Shown in pieces: positions 53,144 to 60,359 of a DNA stretch of 60,359 bases. The position numbers and the translations under genes are program-made. The notes under the pieces are model-generated. The model saw only the letters and a program-made list of their open reading frames with translations. It was not told the DNA's origin and did not search any database. Origin of the DNA: Flavobacteriia bacterium (GTDB taxonomy: Bacteria > Bacteroidota > Bacteroidia > Flavobacteriales > Flavobacteriaceae); the NCBI GenBank assembly GCA_013298525.1, contig JAAFHW010000005.1:1-60359 (forward strand), written 5' to 3'. Each line of letters starts with the position of its first letter. Positions within the stretch are counted from its first letter, which is position 1.

Positions 53144-53980
53144 CTATTCTCTTTTCTTTTCTTTTTCAATATTATCATTCATTTTATTCCAAGCTTTCAT
53201 CGTCATTACAGTAAGTTCATCTGTTTTACAATTCCAAATTGAAATATAATCTTTGGACATTACAATATAACTATCCCATTTTGCAAATTTTTCATAAAGC
53301 ATTAAAGTACAAATGTCCGTTGATGTGATAAAATCTCCAGTCGATGGAAGATGTGAATGAACTCCAGATACTGAATTTTTGCCATAATCAATTGGTAAAA
53401 AACTTTTATGAAGTCTCTTTTTAGTAGTTACATTATTTTTTTCGTCAAAAGTCAGTAAATAATCATTCCCAAAAATCATTACCCCATTTTTTTTTGGACC
53501 TGTTAAAATAAAAACTTTCTTAACATCATTGTCAATAATTGGAATAATATTCAAATCTGTATCTCTATATCTAACAAATAGTGTATCCGAAATTATTTCT
53601 TTTTTAGTTATTTCTCTCAAATCTCTTAAATCAGATTCTAATGATGTTAATTCTCTTTCTGTTGAATCAATTTTTGCTGTATTAACATTATATGAAGTAT
53701 CAAAACTAATCACACCAAGTGTTTTTGCTTGCTCATCTTTTGAATAAAAAACACATTTAGAAACACCTCCTTCTGTATAAGAAAAATAACCCCCAATTCT
53801 ACTTCTTTTATCAGCAAATTTCTCCATAAAAACATCACTACCATACCACGAAGCCATTTCTGACCGATATAGTTTTTTCCCTTCTTCAACAATAGCTAAT
53901 GTTTCTTTTTCTACTTTTTTGCTTTGAGCAATTGCAAAAGAACTCATCATTAAAATGGCAATAATAAACTTGATTCTCAT
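53144..53980 (-). CDS. Exported protein with a JAMM-like motif
   Basis: The 278-residue protein has a signal peptide (MRIKFIIAILMMSSFAIAQ), a coiled-coil-prone segment (DSTERELTSLESDLRDL, about residues 104-120) and a C-terminal domain with GVHSHLPSTGDFITSTDI. This resembles the HxH-x7-S-x2-D metal motif of JAB/MPN proteases but has one extra residue and Thr for Ser, so a peptidase role is only a possibility. No family is firmly recognised. It converges on anmK. Confidence 0.62.
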   Translation of the reverse strand: MRIKFIIAILMMSSFAIAQSKKVEKETLAIVEEGKKLYRSEMASWYGSDVFMEKFADKRSRIGGYFSYTEGGVSKCVFYSKDEQAKTLGVISFDTSYNVNTAKIDSTERELTSLESDLRDLREITKKEIISDTLFVRYRDTDLNIIPIIDNDVKKVFILTGPKKNGVMIFGNDYLLTFDEKNNVTTKKRLHKSFLPIDYGKNSVSGVHSHLPSTGDFITSTDICTLMLYEKFAKWDSYIVMSKDYISIWNCKTDELTVMTMKAWNKMNDNIEKEKKRE

Positions 53981-54095
53981 ATATAACTATTTAGATTCTC
54001 AAACTTAATAAATTTAGGATTAATAGACAATTAAAATCGTAATTAACACTTTTATAAATTTTACGCTATTACAATTCCAAATCTTTAATAAACCT

Positions 54096-54103
54096 TATAT
54101 TTG
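54096..54103 (+). promoter_or_regulatory. -7 box of the glutamate dehydrogenase gene
   Basis: TATATTTG is an exact match, 28 nt upstream of the ATG at 54132. A -33 partner at 19-20 nt is not evident. Confidence 0.55.
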
Positions 54104-54131
54104 CAACACAAACAGACTACATAAACAAACA

Positions 54132-55358
54132 ATGAAAGATTTACTTAAAAAATTTGAAAATAAACAACCCGAAATAGTATTCAACTGGAAAGATAGCGAA
54201 AGCGAAGCCGAAGGTTGGACAGTAATAAACTCACTACGTGGTGGCGCAGCTGGCGGTGGAACTCGAATGAGAAAAGGACTAGACATGAACGAAGTTTTAT
54301 CTTTGGCAAAAACGATGGAAGTGAAATTTTCTGTTTCTGGTCCAGCAATTGGTGGAGCAAAATCGGGAATCAATTTTGACCCAAACGATCCTCGCAAAAA
54401 AGGCGTTTTACAACGTTGGTACAAAGCAGTTTCGCCTTTATTGAAAAGTTATTACGGAACCGGTGGTGACTTGAATGTTGATGAAATTCACGAGGTAATT
54501 CCATATACAGAAGAATGCGGTGTTTGGCATCCGCAAGAAGGCGTTTTTAATGGACATTTCAAACCAACCGAAGCTGATAAAATCAATAGAATTGGGCAAT
54601 TGCGTCAAGGTGTTATCAAAGTAATTGAAAACCCAAAATTCTCACCTGACGTATTAAGAAAATACACCGTTGCCGATATGATTACTGGATTTGGTGTTGC
54701 AGAAGCAGTTCGTCATTACTATAATACTTATGGTGGCGATTTCCACGATAAAAAAGCAATCGTTCAAGGTTTCGGAAATGTTGGTTCCGCTGCTGCTTTT
54801 TACTTAGCTGAAATGGGTGTAAAAGTTATCGGCATTATTGACCGCGATGGTGGAATCATCAACGAAAACGGATTTTCATTTGAAGAAATCAGACGATTAT
54901 TTTTGAATAAAGATGGCAACAAATTGGTTGCAGAAAATATGATTCCATTTGAAGAAATCAATCAAAAAATCTGGACAATTGGCGCTGATATTTTTGCTCC
55001 ATGTGCTGCTTCAAGATTAGTTACTAAAGACCAATTGGATAATTTAATTGGTTCTGGATTAGAAGTGATTTCTTGTGGTGCGAATGTTCCGTTTGCCGAT
55101 AAAGAAATTTTCTTTGGTCCAATTATGGAAGAAACTGATAGCAAAGTGAGTTTGATTCCTGACTTTATTTCTAATTGTGGAATGGCGAGAGTTTTTGCTT
55201 ATTTCATGGAGAAAAAAGTTCAAATGACTGATGAAGCAGTTTTTTATGACATTTCTGAAACCATAAAAAAAGCTATCGAAAAAACATACAATTTAAATAA
55301 TTCAAAAGTAAACATCAGCGCAACAGCATTTGAAATTGCATTAAAACAATTGGTGTAA
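54132..55358 (+). CDS. Glu/Leu/Phe/Val-family dehydrogenase
   Basis: The 408-residue protein has the dimerisation and substrate part with GPAIGGAKSGINFDP (catalytic Lys region) and a Rossmann domain with VQGFGNVGSAAAFYLAE. It reversibly deaminates an amino acid to the keto acid with NAD(P). The N-terminal RGGAAGGGTRMRKG and GTGGDLNVDE segments fit this family, but glutamate rather than leucine or valine as substrate is an inference. Its stop lies 1 nt before nhaA. Confidence 0.85.
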   Translation: MKDLLKKFENKQPEIVFNWKDSESEAEGWTVINSLRGGAAGGGTRMRKGLDMNEVLSLAKTMEVKFSVSGPAIGGAKSGINFDPNDPRKKGVLQRWYKAVSPLLKSYYGTGGDLNVDEIHEVIPYTEECGVWHPQEGVFNGHFKPTEADKINRIGQLRQGVIKVIENPKFSPDVLRKYTVADMITGFGVAEAVRHYYNTYGGDFHDKKAIVQGFGNVGSAAAFYLAEMGVKVIGIIDRDGGIINENGFSFEEIRRLFLNKDGNKLVAENMIPFEEINQKIWTIGADIFAPCAASRLVTKDQLDNLIGSGLEVISCGANVPFADKEIFFGPIMEETDSKVSLIPDFISNCGMARVFAYFMEKKVQMTDEAVFYDISETIKKAIEKTYNLNNSKVNISATAFEIALKQLV

Positions 55359-55359
55359 A

Positions 55360-56514
55360 ATGAAACCAAAAGGGTTATTCCAATCATTTTTTGAAAGTGA
55401 AAAAGCTGGCGGATTGGTTTTACTTATCTGTACGATAATTTCTCTAATCTTGGCAAACTCATCTATTTCAGAGGATTATATCTCGATGTGGCATTACCAA
55501 ATTGGTAGTCACAGTGCTGAGCATTGGATAAATGATGGTTTGATGACTATATTCTTTTTGTTAATTGGATTAGAATTAGAACGAGAGGTTTATAAAGGTG
55601 AATTGTCCAAAATAAAAGACGCTATTTTACCTATTTCAGGTGCCTTGGGTGGAATGTTAATTCCTGCTTTAATTTATTTTGCCTTCAATGTTGGAACACC
55701 TACAGAACACGGAATTGGAATTCCAATGGCTACAGATATTGCTTTTGCAATTGGAATTTTATCATTATTGGGAAACAGAGTACCAATTTCACTCAAAATT
55801 TTTCTAACTGCTCTTGCTGTAATTGATGATTTAGGTGCCATAATTTTAATTGCACTTTTTTATACCAAAACCATTTACTTTGCCAATCTAATTATCTCTC
55901 TTTCTATTTTTGGAGTTCTTTTGATAATGAATCGATTGAAAATAACTAACTTAATTTTATATCTTGTTGGAGGAATTTTTATGTGGTATTTTATGTTGAA
56001 TTCTGGAGTTCACGCTACAATCACTGGAGTTTTATTAGCCTTCGCTCTTCCTTTTGGAAATGGAAGTTCTAAAACTATTTCGTCTCAATTACAACATTGG
56101 TTGCATCATCCTGTAGCTTTTATCGTTATTCCAATTTTTGCATTGTGTAATACAGCCATTGTGATTAGTAACGATTGGATTCACAATTTTTCTGAATCCT
56201 ATTCATTAGGCATCATTTTTGGATTGGTACTTGGGAAACCAATAGGAATTTTTCTTTTTACTTATTTATCTGTAAAATTAAAATTTACCCATTTACCAGA
56301 AGACTTGGATTGGAAAAAAATTATAGGAGTTGGATTTCTTGGAGGAATCGGATTTACAATGTCAATATTTGTAACTTTACTTGCATTTGAAGACAATCAA
56401 ATAATTACTAATTCGAAGTTTATGATATTAATTGGTTCTTTGATTTCTGGCTTAATTGGATTTATCTGGCTAAAGAAAAGTTTATCAAATGTTAATCCCT
56501 TGCAAGAAGAATAA
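55360..56514 (+). CDS. nhaA: Na+/H+ antiporter NhaA
   Basis: NhaA exchanges two protons for one sodium and helps with alkaline and salt stress. The 384-residue protein has about eleven or twelve membrane segments and the family motif AVIDDLGAIILIAL with the two ion-binding aspartates; GLELEREVYKGEL and GIGIPMATDIAFAIG are also typical. It starts 1 nt after the dehydrogenase stop, so the two genes form an operon. Confidence 0.94.
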   Translation: MKPKGLFQSFFESEKAGGLVLLICTIISLILANSSISEDYISMWHYQIGSHSAEHWINDGLMTIFFLLIGLELEREVYKGELSKIKDAILPISGALGGMLIPALIYFAFNVGTPTEHGIGIPMATDIAFAIGILSLLGNRVPISLKIFLTALAVIDDLGAIILIALFYTKTIYFANLIISLSIFGVLLIMNRLKITNLILYLVGGIFMWYFMLNSGVHATITGVLLAFALPFGNGSSKTISSQLQHWLHHPVAFIVIPIFALCNTAIVISNDWIHNFSESYSLGIIFGLVLGKPIGIFLFTYLSVKLKFTHLPEDLDWKKIIGVGFLGGIGFTMSIFVTLLAFEDNQIITNSKFMILIGSLISGLIGFIWLKKSLSNVNPLQEE

Positions 56515-56559
56515 CAATTTTTAGTATATTTCGACGTTAAAACATATAAAACAGTACTA

Positions 56560-57480
56560 ATGAGTTTAGATTCTACACCTGCTGACAAAAGAAAATCGCT
56601 TATAATCGCGACACTTATCTATGCTGTATTGCTATTGATTATGTTTTTCATACGCTTTTGGCCTCCATCAGATGCTGAACTTCTAGCAATGGCTGGTGGC
56701 GGTGGCGGTGGTGGCGTGACTGTTAACTTTGGCGACACTGACTTTGGCTCTGGTGCAGATTTTCAGAGTAAAGAATTAGATGTTAAAGAAGTTTCAAAAA
56801 ACAATGAATCGCAACCAACTCCTGAAGAAGATATAATTTCTGAAGATACAGATGCTGATAAAACAGATGCGGTAATCCCGAAAACAAAACCTGTAAAAAA
56901 CCCAAAACCAATTGTAAAACCTGAAATTAAGAAACCTGTTGAAATAAAAAAACCTGTAAAAAAAGTTGATGATGCTTTGGCCAATATCTTAAAAGGAAAT
57001 AAAAAAGGCGGTGATGGAAATAGCGGAACTTCAGGAAATCAAGGTCGTGCTAATGGCGACATCAACTCTTCAGGATATTCTGGAACTGGTGGTTCTGGCG
57101 GAGGAACAGGTGGAGGAAACGGACCTGGCAATGGAACTGGAACAGGACCTGGAAGCGGTTCTGGAAGTGGTGGCGGAAACGGAAGTGGTAATGGTTTAGG
57201 AAATGGTTCTGGATATGCTTTAAATGGTAGAAAGGCTTTAAGCAAGCCTCAACCTGCTTACAATTGTAACGAAGAAGGAATTGTTGTTGTTCAAATCACA
57301 GTTGACAAAAATGGAAACGTAATTGAAGCTAAACCTGGAGCAAGAGGAACAACCAATGCCGCAAGCTGTTTAGCAAGTCAAGCTAGAATTGCAGCAATGA
57401 ACACCAAATGGAGCGCAAGTCCTGACGGAACTGAAAAGCAAGTTGGAACTATAAAATACAATTTCAGTTTAAAAGATTAA
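56560..57480 (+). CDS. TonB-like energy-transducer protein with Gly-rich linker
   Basis: The 306-residue protein has one N-terminal membrane helix (about residues 13-32, LIIATLIYAVLLLIMFFI), a Pro/Lys-rich periplasmic linker (PVKNPKPIVKPEIKKPVEIK), a long Gly/Ser/Asn-rich stretch (about 149-225) and a C-terminal TonB-like domain (GIVVVQITVDKNGNVIEAKPG). The proton-motive partners ExbB and ExbD are encoded convergently just downstream. The target receptor is unknown. Its linker is unusually glycine-rich for TonB. Confidence 0.75.
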   Translation: MSLDSTPADKRKSLIIATLIYAVLLLIMFFIRFWPPSDAELLAMAGGGGGGGVTVNFGDTDFGSGADFQSKELDVKEVSKNNESQPTPEEDIISEDTDADKTDAVIPKTKPVKNPKPIVKPEIKKPVEIKKPVKKVDDALANILKGNKKGGDGNSGTSGNQGRANGDINSSGYSGTGGSGGGTGGGNGPGNGTGTGPGSGSGSGGGNGSGNGLGNGSGYALNGRKALSKPQPAYNCNEEGIVVVQITVDKNGNVIEAKPGARGTTNAASCLASQARIAAMNTKWSASPDGTEKQVGTIKYNFSLKD

Positions 57481-57489
57481 TAAATATTC

Positions 57490-57612
57490 AATACAATGGC
57501 AATCTAGCCCTGATTGTAGAGAAAATAAAAAATGCTTCCATTGTTTGGAAGCATTTTTTATTGTAATGAAAAGCAGGAAAATGGATTACTAATAAATCCC
57601 GAACCATTCGCT
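57490..57612 (+). ncRNA. Four-copy structured RNA element, copy D (possibly Flavo-1)
   Basis: The 5' block reads AATACAATGGC then TAGCCCTGAT, and the 3' block reads AAGCAGGAAAATGG, TAATAAATCCCGAACCATTCGCT. The central hairpin is a perfect 14-bp stem (57527-57540 with 57546-57559, loop TTGTT) with A and T runs at its base, which could itself act as a terminator in both directions. It fills the gap between the convergent TonB-like and exbD genes, and its 3' end touches the exbD stop codon. Confidence 0.7.
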
Positions 57613-58009
57613 AATATTTAGAATTATTAGTTGCTATAACAAACTTCAATTTGTTCTTTACGCCTATTTGTAATACATCAACTAAATCTTGCACTTGAAG
57701 ATTAAATGGAATTCTAACCACAACTGTTTGGTCTTTTGCATCGCCCATTTGAGCTAACAATGAAGCTTCAAGTTGATCGAAAGCCACTTCTTGCTTGTCA
57801 AGATAAAAACGTTTGTCTTCTGTTACGGACAGACTTATCAGTTGCTTGTTGGTTTTTTCACTTGTTTTTGATTTTGGCAAAGTCATTTTTATCACATTAG
57901 GGTTTGCCAATGTGGAAATGATTAAGAAAAACAACAGCAAGAAAAACATAATGTCGCTCAAAGATGATGTAGCGACTTCTGCATGAAATCGTTTATTTCG
58001 TTTTACCAT
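57611..58009 (-). CDS. exbD: ExbD-like biopolymer transporter
   Basis: The 132-residue protein has one membrane helix with LSDIMFFLLLFFLIIST, in which Asp19 matches the essential proton-carrying Asp of ExbD, and a periplasmic C-terminal domain. With ExbB it forms the proton channel that energises TonB. Its ATG overlaps the exbB stop by 17 nt, so translation is coupled. Its stop lies inside the end of RNA element copy D. Confidence 0.9.
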   Translation of the reverse strand: MVKRNKRFHAEVATSSLSDIMFFLLLFFLIISTLANPNVIKMTLPKSKTSEKTNKQLISLSVTEDKRFYLDKQEVAFDQLEASLLAQMGDAKDQTVVVRIPFNLQVQDLVDVLQIGVKNKLKFVIATNNSKY

Positions 58010-58703
58010 TTGGACGTTGAATTATGTTAACAAAATCAAGTACTTGTTTTTGAATTGCTAAGGTGAAACTATCAATTCTACCATTATATAAGTGGTAAGC
58101 AGAATAAGCAATAATACCAACAACTAATCCTGCTCCAGAACTAATCATTTTTTCATACAACCCTCCTGAAATGTTACCTATACTAATATCTTCCGTTTGA
58201 GAAATACTGTAGAAAATTTTAATAACTCCTGAAATAGTTCCAATAAAACCAAAAGTTGGTGCAATACCTGCAATAAGTCCTAATTGGCCAAGTTTCTTTT
58301 CCATTTCGCCTACTTCAATATTAGCAGCACGCTCCATATTGGATTCAATTTCTGAAATTGGTCTTCCAATGGTAAGAATACCTTCTCTAAGGACATAACC
58401 TGATGCTGTATTACTTCTATCGGCAACAGAAACTGCCATATCAATATTTCCTGCATTCAAATTATCACGAATATCACGAATTAAATTTGGATCAATCACT
58501 GCACGTTTATGGATATATAAATAACGCTCGATAATTATATAAAAAGTATAAAAAAGTAAAAGAGCAATTGGAATAAGGAAAAAACCTCCTTTTAAAATAA
58601 ATCCCAAAACAGAAATTTCAGTAGTTTTTACAGTGCCTTCAATTACTGCTCCTGTAGCTTGAGCGATAGTATCATTTTGGACTTGAAGAAAAAAATTAAT
58701 CAT
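57993..58703 (-). CDS. exbB: ExbB/MotA/TolQ-type proton-channel protein
   Basis: The 236-residue protein has three membrane helices (FFLIPIALLLFYTFYIIIERY, then GLIAGIAPTFGFIGTISGVI and GAGLVVGIIAYSAYHLYN) with the family motif ANIEVGEMEKKLGQLGLIAGIAPTFGFIG between (quoted as the block at about residues 128-156). It builds the ExbB pentamer that powers the TonB-like protein encoded on the other strand. It overlaps exbD by 17 nt and is divergent from folC. Confidence 0.9.
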   Translation of the reverse strand: MINFFLQVQNDTIAQATGAVIEGTVKTTEISVLGFILKGGFFLIPIALLLFYTFYIIIERYLYIHKRAVIDPNLIRDIRDNLNAGNIDMAVSVADRSNTASGYVLREGILTIGRPISEIESNMERAANIEVGEMEKKLGQLGLIAGIAPTFGFIGTISGVIKIFYSISQTEDISIGNISGGLYEKMISSGAGLVVGIIAYSAYHLYNGRIDSFTLAIQKQVLDFVNIIQRPNGKTK

Positions 58704-58830
58704 ATAATTTAGATTTTTGATTTAGTTGTTAAAAATAATCTCAAATTTGCACTAAAGATAAATTCTAATACAATATTAAACTACAAAATTGGGAAAATAT
58801 TTTGTTTTAAGATTATTTTATTAAAAAGAA

Positions 58831-60051
58831 ATGAACTATCAAGAAACTATAAATTGGATGTTTAGCCAACTACCTATGTATCAAACACAAGGTGCATCGG
58901 CTTATAAAAAAGATTTAACTAATACTATATTACTTTCTAAACACTTAAGTCATCCTGAAAGAGATTTAAAATGTATTCATGTTGCAGGAACTAACGGTAA
59001 AGGCTCTACTTCTCACCTACTAGCATCCGTTTTACAAGAAGCTGGTTATAAAGTTGGACTTTATACATCACCACATTTAAAGGATTATAGAGAACGAATT
59101 AAGATAAACGGCAAAGAAATATCAGAAGAATTTGTTTGTAAATTTATATTAAAAAATAAATCTTTCTTTGAAGAAAACCAATTAAGCTTCTTCGAAATGA
59201 CCGTCGGACTAGCTTTTGAATACTTTAAAAAAGAGAAAACGGATATCAATATAATTGAAGTTGGTATGGGTGGAAGATTAGATTCAACCAACATCATAAA
59301 ACCTTTAGTTTCAGTAATAACAAATATTGGTTTAGATCACACACAATTTCTAGGAAACACATTAGAAGCTATTGCATTCGAAAAAGCTGGAATAATTAAA
59401 AATGATACTCCAATTGTGATTGGAGAATACACCTTAGAAACAAAAAATGTTTTTCTAAATAAAGCTAAAGAAACTAATTCTAATATTTTCTTTGCATCTG
59501 ATTTAATTGGAGAAACTTATCAATCGGAATTATTAGGTGATTATCAAACTCATAATAAAAAAACTGTTCTTCAAACCATTAAAGTTTTACAAAGTCAAAA
59601 TGAATTTAAAATATCCGAAGAAAACATCAAGAATGGATTTCAAAAAGTAATAAAAAACACTGGATTACAAGGAAGATGGCAACAATTAAAGAAAAATCCA
59701 AAAGTAATATGTGATACAGCTCACAATTCACATGGATTAAAAATAGTTCTAAATCAAATCCAAAATGAAAAATTCGAACAATTACATATTGTATTAGGAG
59801 TAGTAAATGATAAAGATTTAAATGAAATTTTGCCTTTATTCCCTAAAAATGCAAAATATTATTTCTGCAAACCAAATATTCCAAGAGGATTAAATGCAGA
59901 AATTTTACAAAAAAAAGCTGCGGATTTCCAATTAAACGGAAAAGTATATAATTCTATTTCAAACGCTTATCAAGAAGCTTTGAAATCATCTACTAAAAAA
60001 GACTTTATATACATAGGCGGAAGTACTTTTGTAGCAGCAGAAGTTTTATAA
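58831..60051 (+). CDS. folC: Bifunctional folylpolyglutamate / dihydrofolate synthase
   Basis: FolC adds glutamate to folates and joins dihydropteroate to glutamate. The 406-residue Mur-ligase-fold protein has the P-loop HVAGTNGKGSTSHLLASVL (about residues 50-68), YTSPHLKDYRERI, EVGMGGRLDSTNII and VITNIGLDHTQFLG, followed by the C-terminal CDTAHNSHG. Its length is normal. It is divergent from exbB, with the tRNA-Val pair downstream. Confidence 0.94.
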   Translation: MNYQETINWMFSQLPMYQTQGASAYKKDLTNTILLSKHLSHPERDLKCIHVAGTNGKGSTSHLLASVLQEAGYKVGLYTSPHLKDYRERIKINGKEISEEFVCKFILKNKSFFEENQLSFFEMTVGLAFEYFKKEKTDINIIEVGMGGRLDSTNIIKPLVSVITNIGLDHTQFLGNTLEAIAFEKAGIIKNDTPIVIGEYTLETKNVFLNKAKETNSNIFFASDLIGETYQSELLGDYQTHNKKTVLQTIKVLQSQNEFKISEENIKNGFQKVIKNTGLQGRWQQLKKNPKVICDTAHNSHGLKIVLNQIQNEKFEQLHIVLGVVNDKDLNEILPLFPKNAKYYFCKPNIPRGLNAEILQKKAADFQLNGKVYNSISNAYQEALKSSTKKDFIYIGGSTFVAAEVL

Positions 60052-60057
60052 AAAATG

Positions 60058-60088
60058 TTTGCAGATTTAAAAATAAGCTTTATATTTG
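60058..60088 (+). promoter_or_regulatory. Promoter of the tRNA-Val pair
   Basis: TTTG (60058-60061), 19 nt, then TATATTTG (60081-60088) is the same pair of sequences and spacing as in the rplC promoter. The first tRNA starts 36 nt downstream. Confidence 0.85.
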
Positions 60089-60123
60089 CACCCTGATTAA
60101 GAGAAATCATAATCATGATAAAA

Positions 60124-60198
60124 GGGCGATTAGCTCAGCTGGTTCAGAGCACCTCGTTTACACCGAGGGGGTCGGGGGTTCGAACCCCTCATCGCCCA
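60124..60198 (+). tRNA. tRNA-Val (anticodon TAC)
   Basis: The 75-nt sequence folds as a full cloverleaf: acceptor stem GGGCGAT with ATCGCCC, D arm with AGCTCAGCTGGT, anticodon stem CCTCG/CGAGG with loop TTTACAC (anticodon TAC, valine) and T arm with GTTCGAA. The next three bases after the discriminator A are CCA (60199-60201), so this copy encodes its own CCA end, at least by chance. Confidence 0.97.
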
Positions 60199-60239
60199 CC
60201 ACTTTTATCAATTTTACTGATAATATAACAAGCATTATC

Positions 60240-60314
60240 GGGCGATTAGCTCAGCTGGTTCAGAGCACCTCGTTTACACCGAGGGGGTCGGGGGTTCGAA
60301 CCCCTCATCGCCCA
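60240..60314 (+). tRNA. tRNA-Val (anticodon TAC), identical second copy
   Basis: This copy is base-for-base identical to the first over all 75 nt and lies 41 nt after it. Unlike the first, it is followed by CAAAA and so needs CCA addition. Both are probably cut from one transcript driven by the promoter at 60058. Confidence 0.97.
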
Positions 60315-60315
60315 C

Positions 60316-60358
60316 AAAAAAAGACAAATTCATTTTTTTGAACTTGTCTTTTTTTTGT
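60316..60358 (+). terminator. Terminator after the tRNA-Val pair
   Basis: AAGACAA and TTCA pair with TGAA and TTGTCTT (one mismatch in the stem) around a T-rich loop. The hairpin is followed by a run of T at the window end. Confidence 0.8.
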
Positions 60359-60359
60359 C

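Noticed and set aside
54095..54424. 109-codon frame on the minus strand
   Set aside because: It is antisense to the start of the glutamate-dehydrogenase-type gene and covers its promoter; the real gene has full family motifs.
57039..57245. Proline-rich open frame on the minus strand
   Set aside because: It is the reverse complement of the Gly-rich linker of the TonB-like gene; the repeats come from GGN codons read backwards.
1..60359. Prophage, insertion sequence or integrative element
   Set aside because: No transposase, integrase, phage structural gene or transfer gene was seen, and base use looks even across the window.

Overview
The window is a chromosomal segment of a low-GC member of the Bacteroidota, most likely a Flavobacterium or close relative in the Flavobacteriaceae. 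The evidence is the gene order rpsL-rpsG-fusA-rpsJ-rplC-rplD-rplW, promoters of the Bacteroidota type (TTTG, 19-20 nt, TAnnTTTG) with no Shine-Dalgarno sequences, a type IX secretion type-B C-terminal domain, an S46 dipeptidyl-peptidase, and Omp85, ExbB/ExbD and TonB-like envelope proteins. No prophage, insertion sequence, CRISPR array or integrase was seen; nearly everything is ordinary core genome.

Layout. 1-5081 (minus): the str operon and the start of the S10 operon, separated by a terminator and a new promoter between rpsJ and rplC. 5263-18029: an Omp85-type barrel protein, rlmB, a rhomboid protease, rarA, a YjjG-like phosphatase, radC, a DUF1287 lipoprotein, an Mpl-type Mur ligase, a TPR protein and the S46 peptidase. 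18222-27085: obgE, a CNNM/CorC-like protein, adk, hpt, purK-purE, a ParE-like toxin-antitoxin pair and an M3 peptidase. 27091-29293: a GbsR/MarR-type regulator followed by four small membrane proteins, with a shared palindrome in front of each unit. 29293-37886: a UbiA-like protein, gcvP, truncated haemoglobin, a FabH-like synthase, a methyltransferase, a glycosyltransferase and an MlaE/MlaF-type ABC pair. 37888-53980: a 1266-residue T9SS type-B surface protein, mannose-1-phosphate guanylyltransferase, SprT-like, methyltransferase and VanW genes, an SDR, a tightly overlapped DinB / NRDE / ATP-grasp / LysE-like cluster, DoxX and YHS proteins with a Crp-type regulator, acyl-CoA dehydrogenase, anmK and a secreted JAMM-like protein. 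54096-60359: glutamate dehydrogenase, nhaA, a TonB-like protein convergent with exbB-exbD, folC and two identical tRNA-Val genes.

The most striking non-coding feature is a structured RNA-like element present four times (5263-5371 +, 7921-8038 -, 15649-15791 +, 57490-57612 +). It has conserved ends (TAGCC..GAT and CCATTCGCT) around a central hairpin that differs in every copy. Its contexts share no common downstream gene, which favours independent small RNAs, possibly the known Flavo-1 family, over riboswitches. The best candidates for undescribed systems are the GbsR-type operon with its paired operators and duplicated membrane proteins, and the four-gene DinB / NRDE / ATP-grasp / LysE-like operon, whose enzyme classes would suit making and exporting an amide-linked small molecule. 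Several intergenic regions carry tracts of iterated short words that often fold back on themselves.
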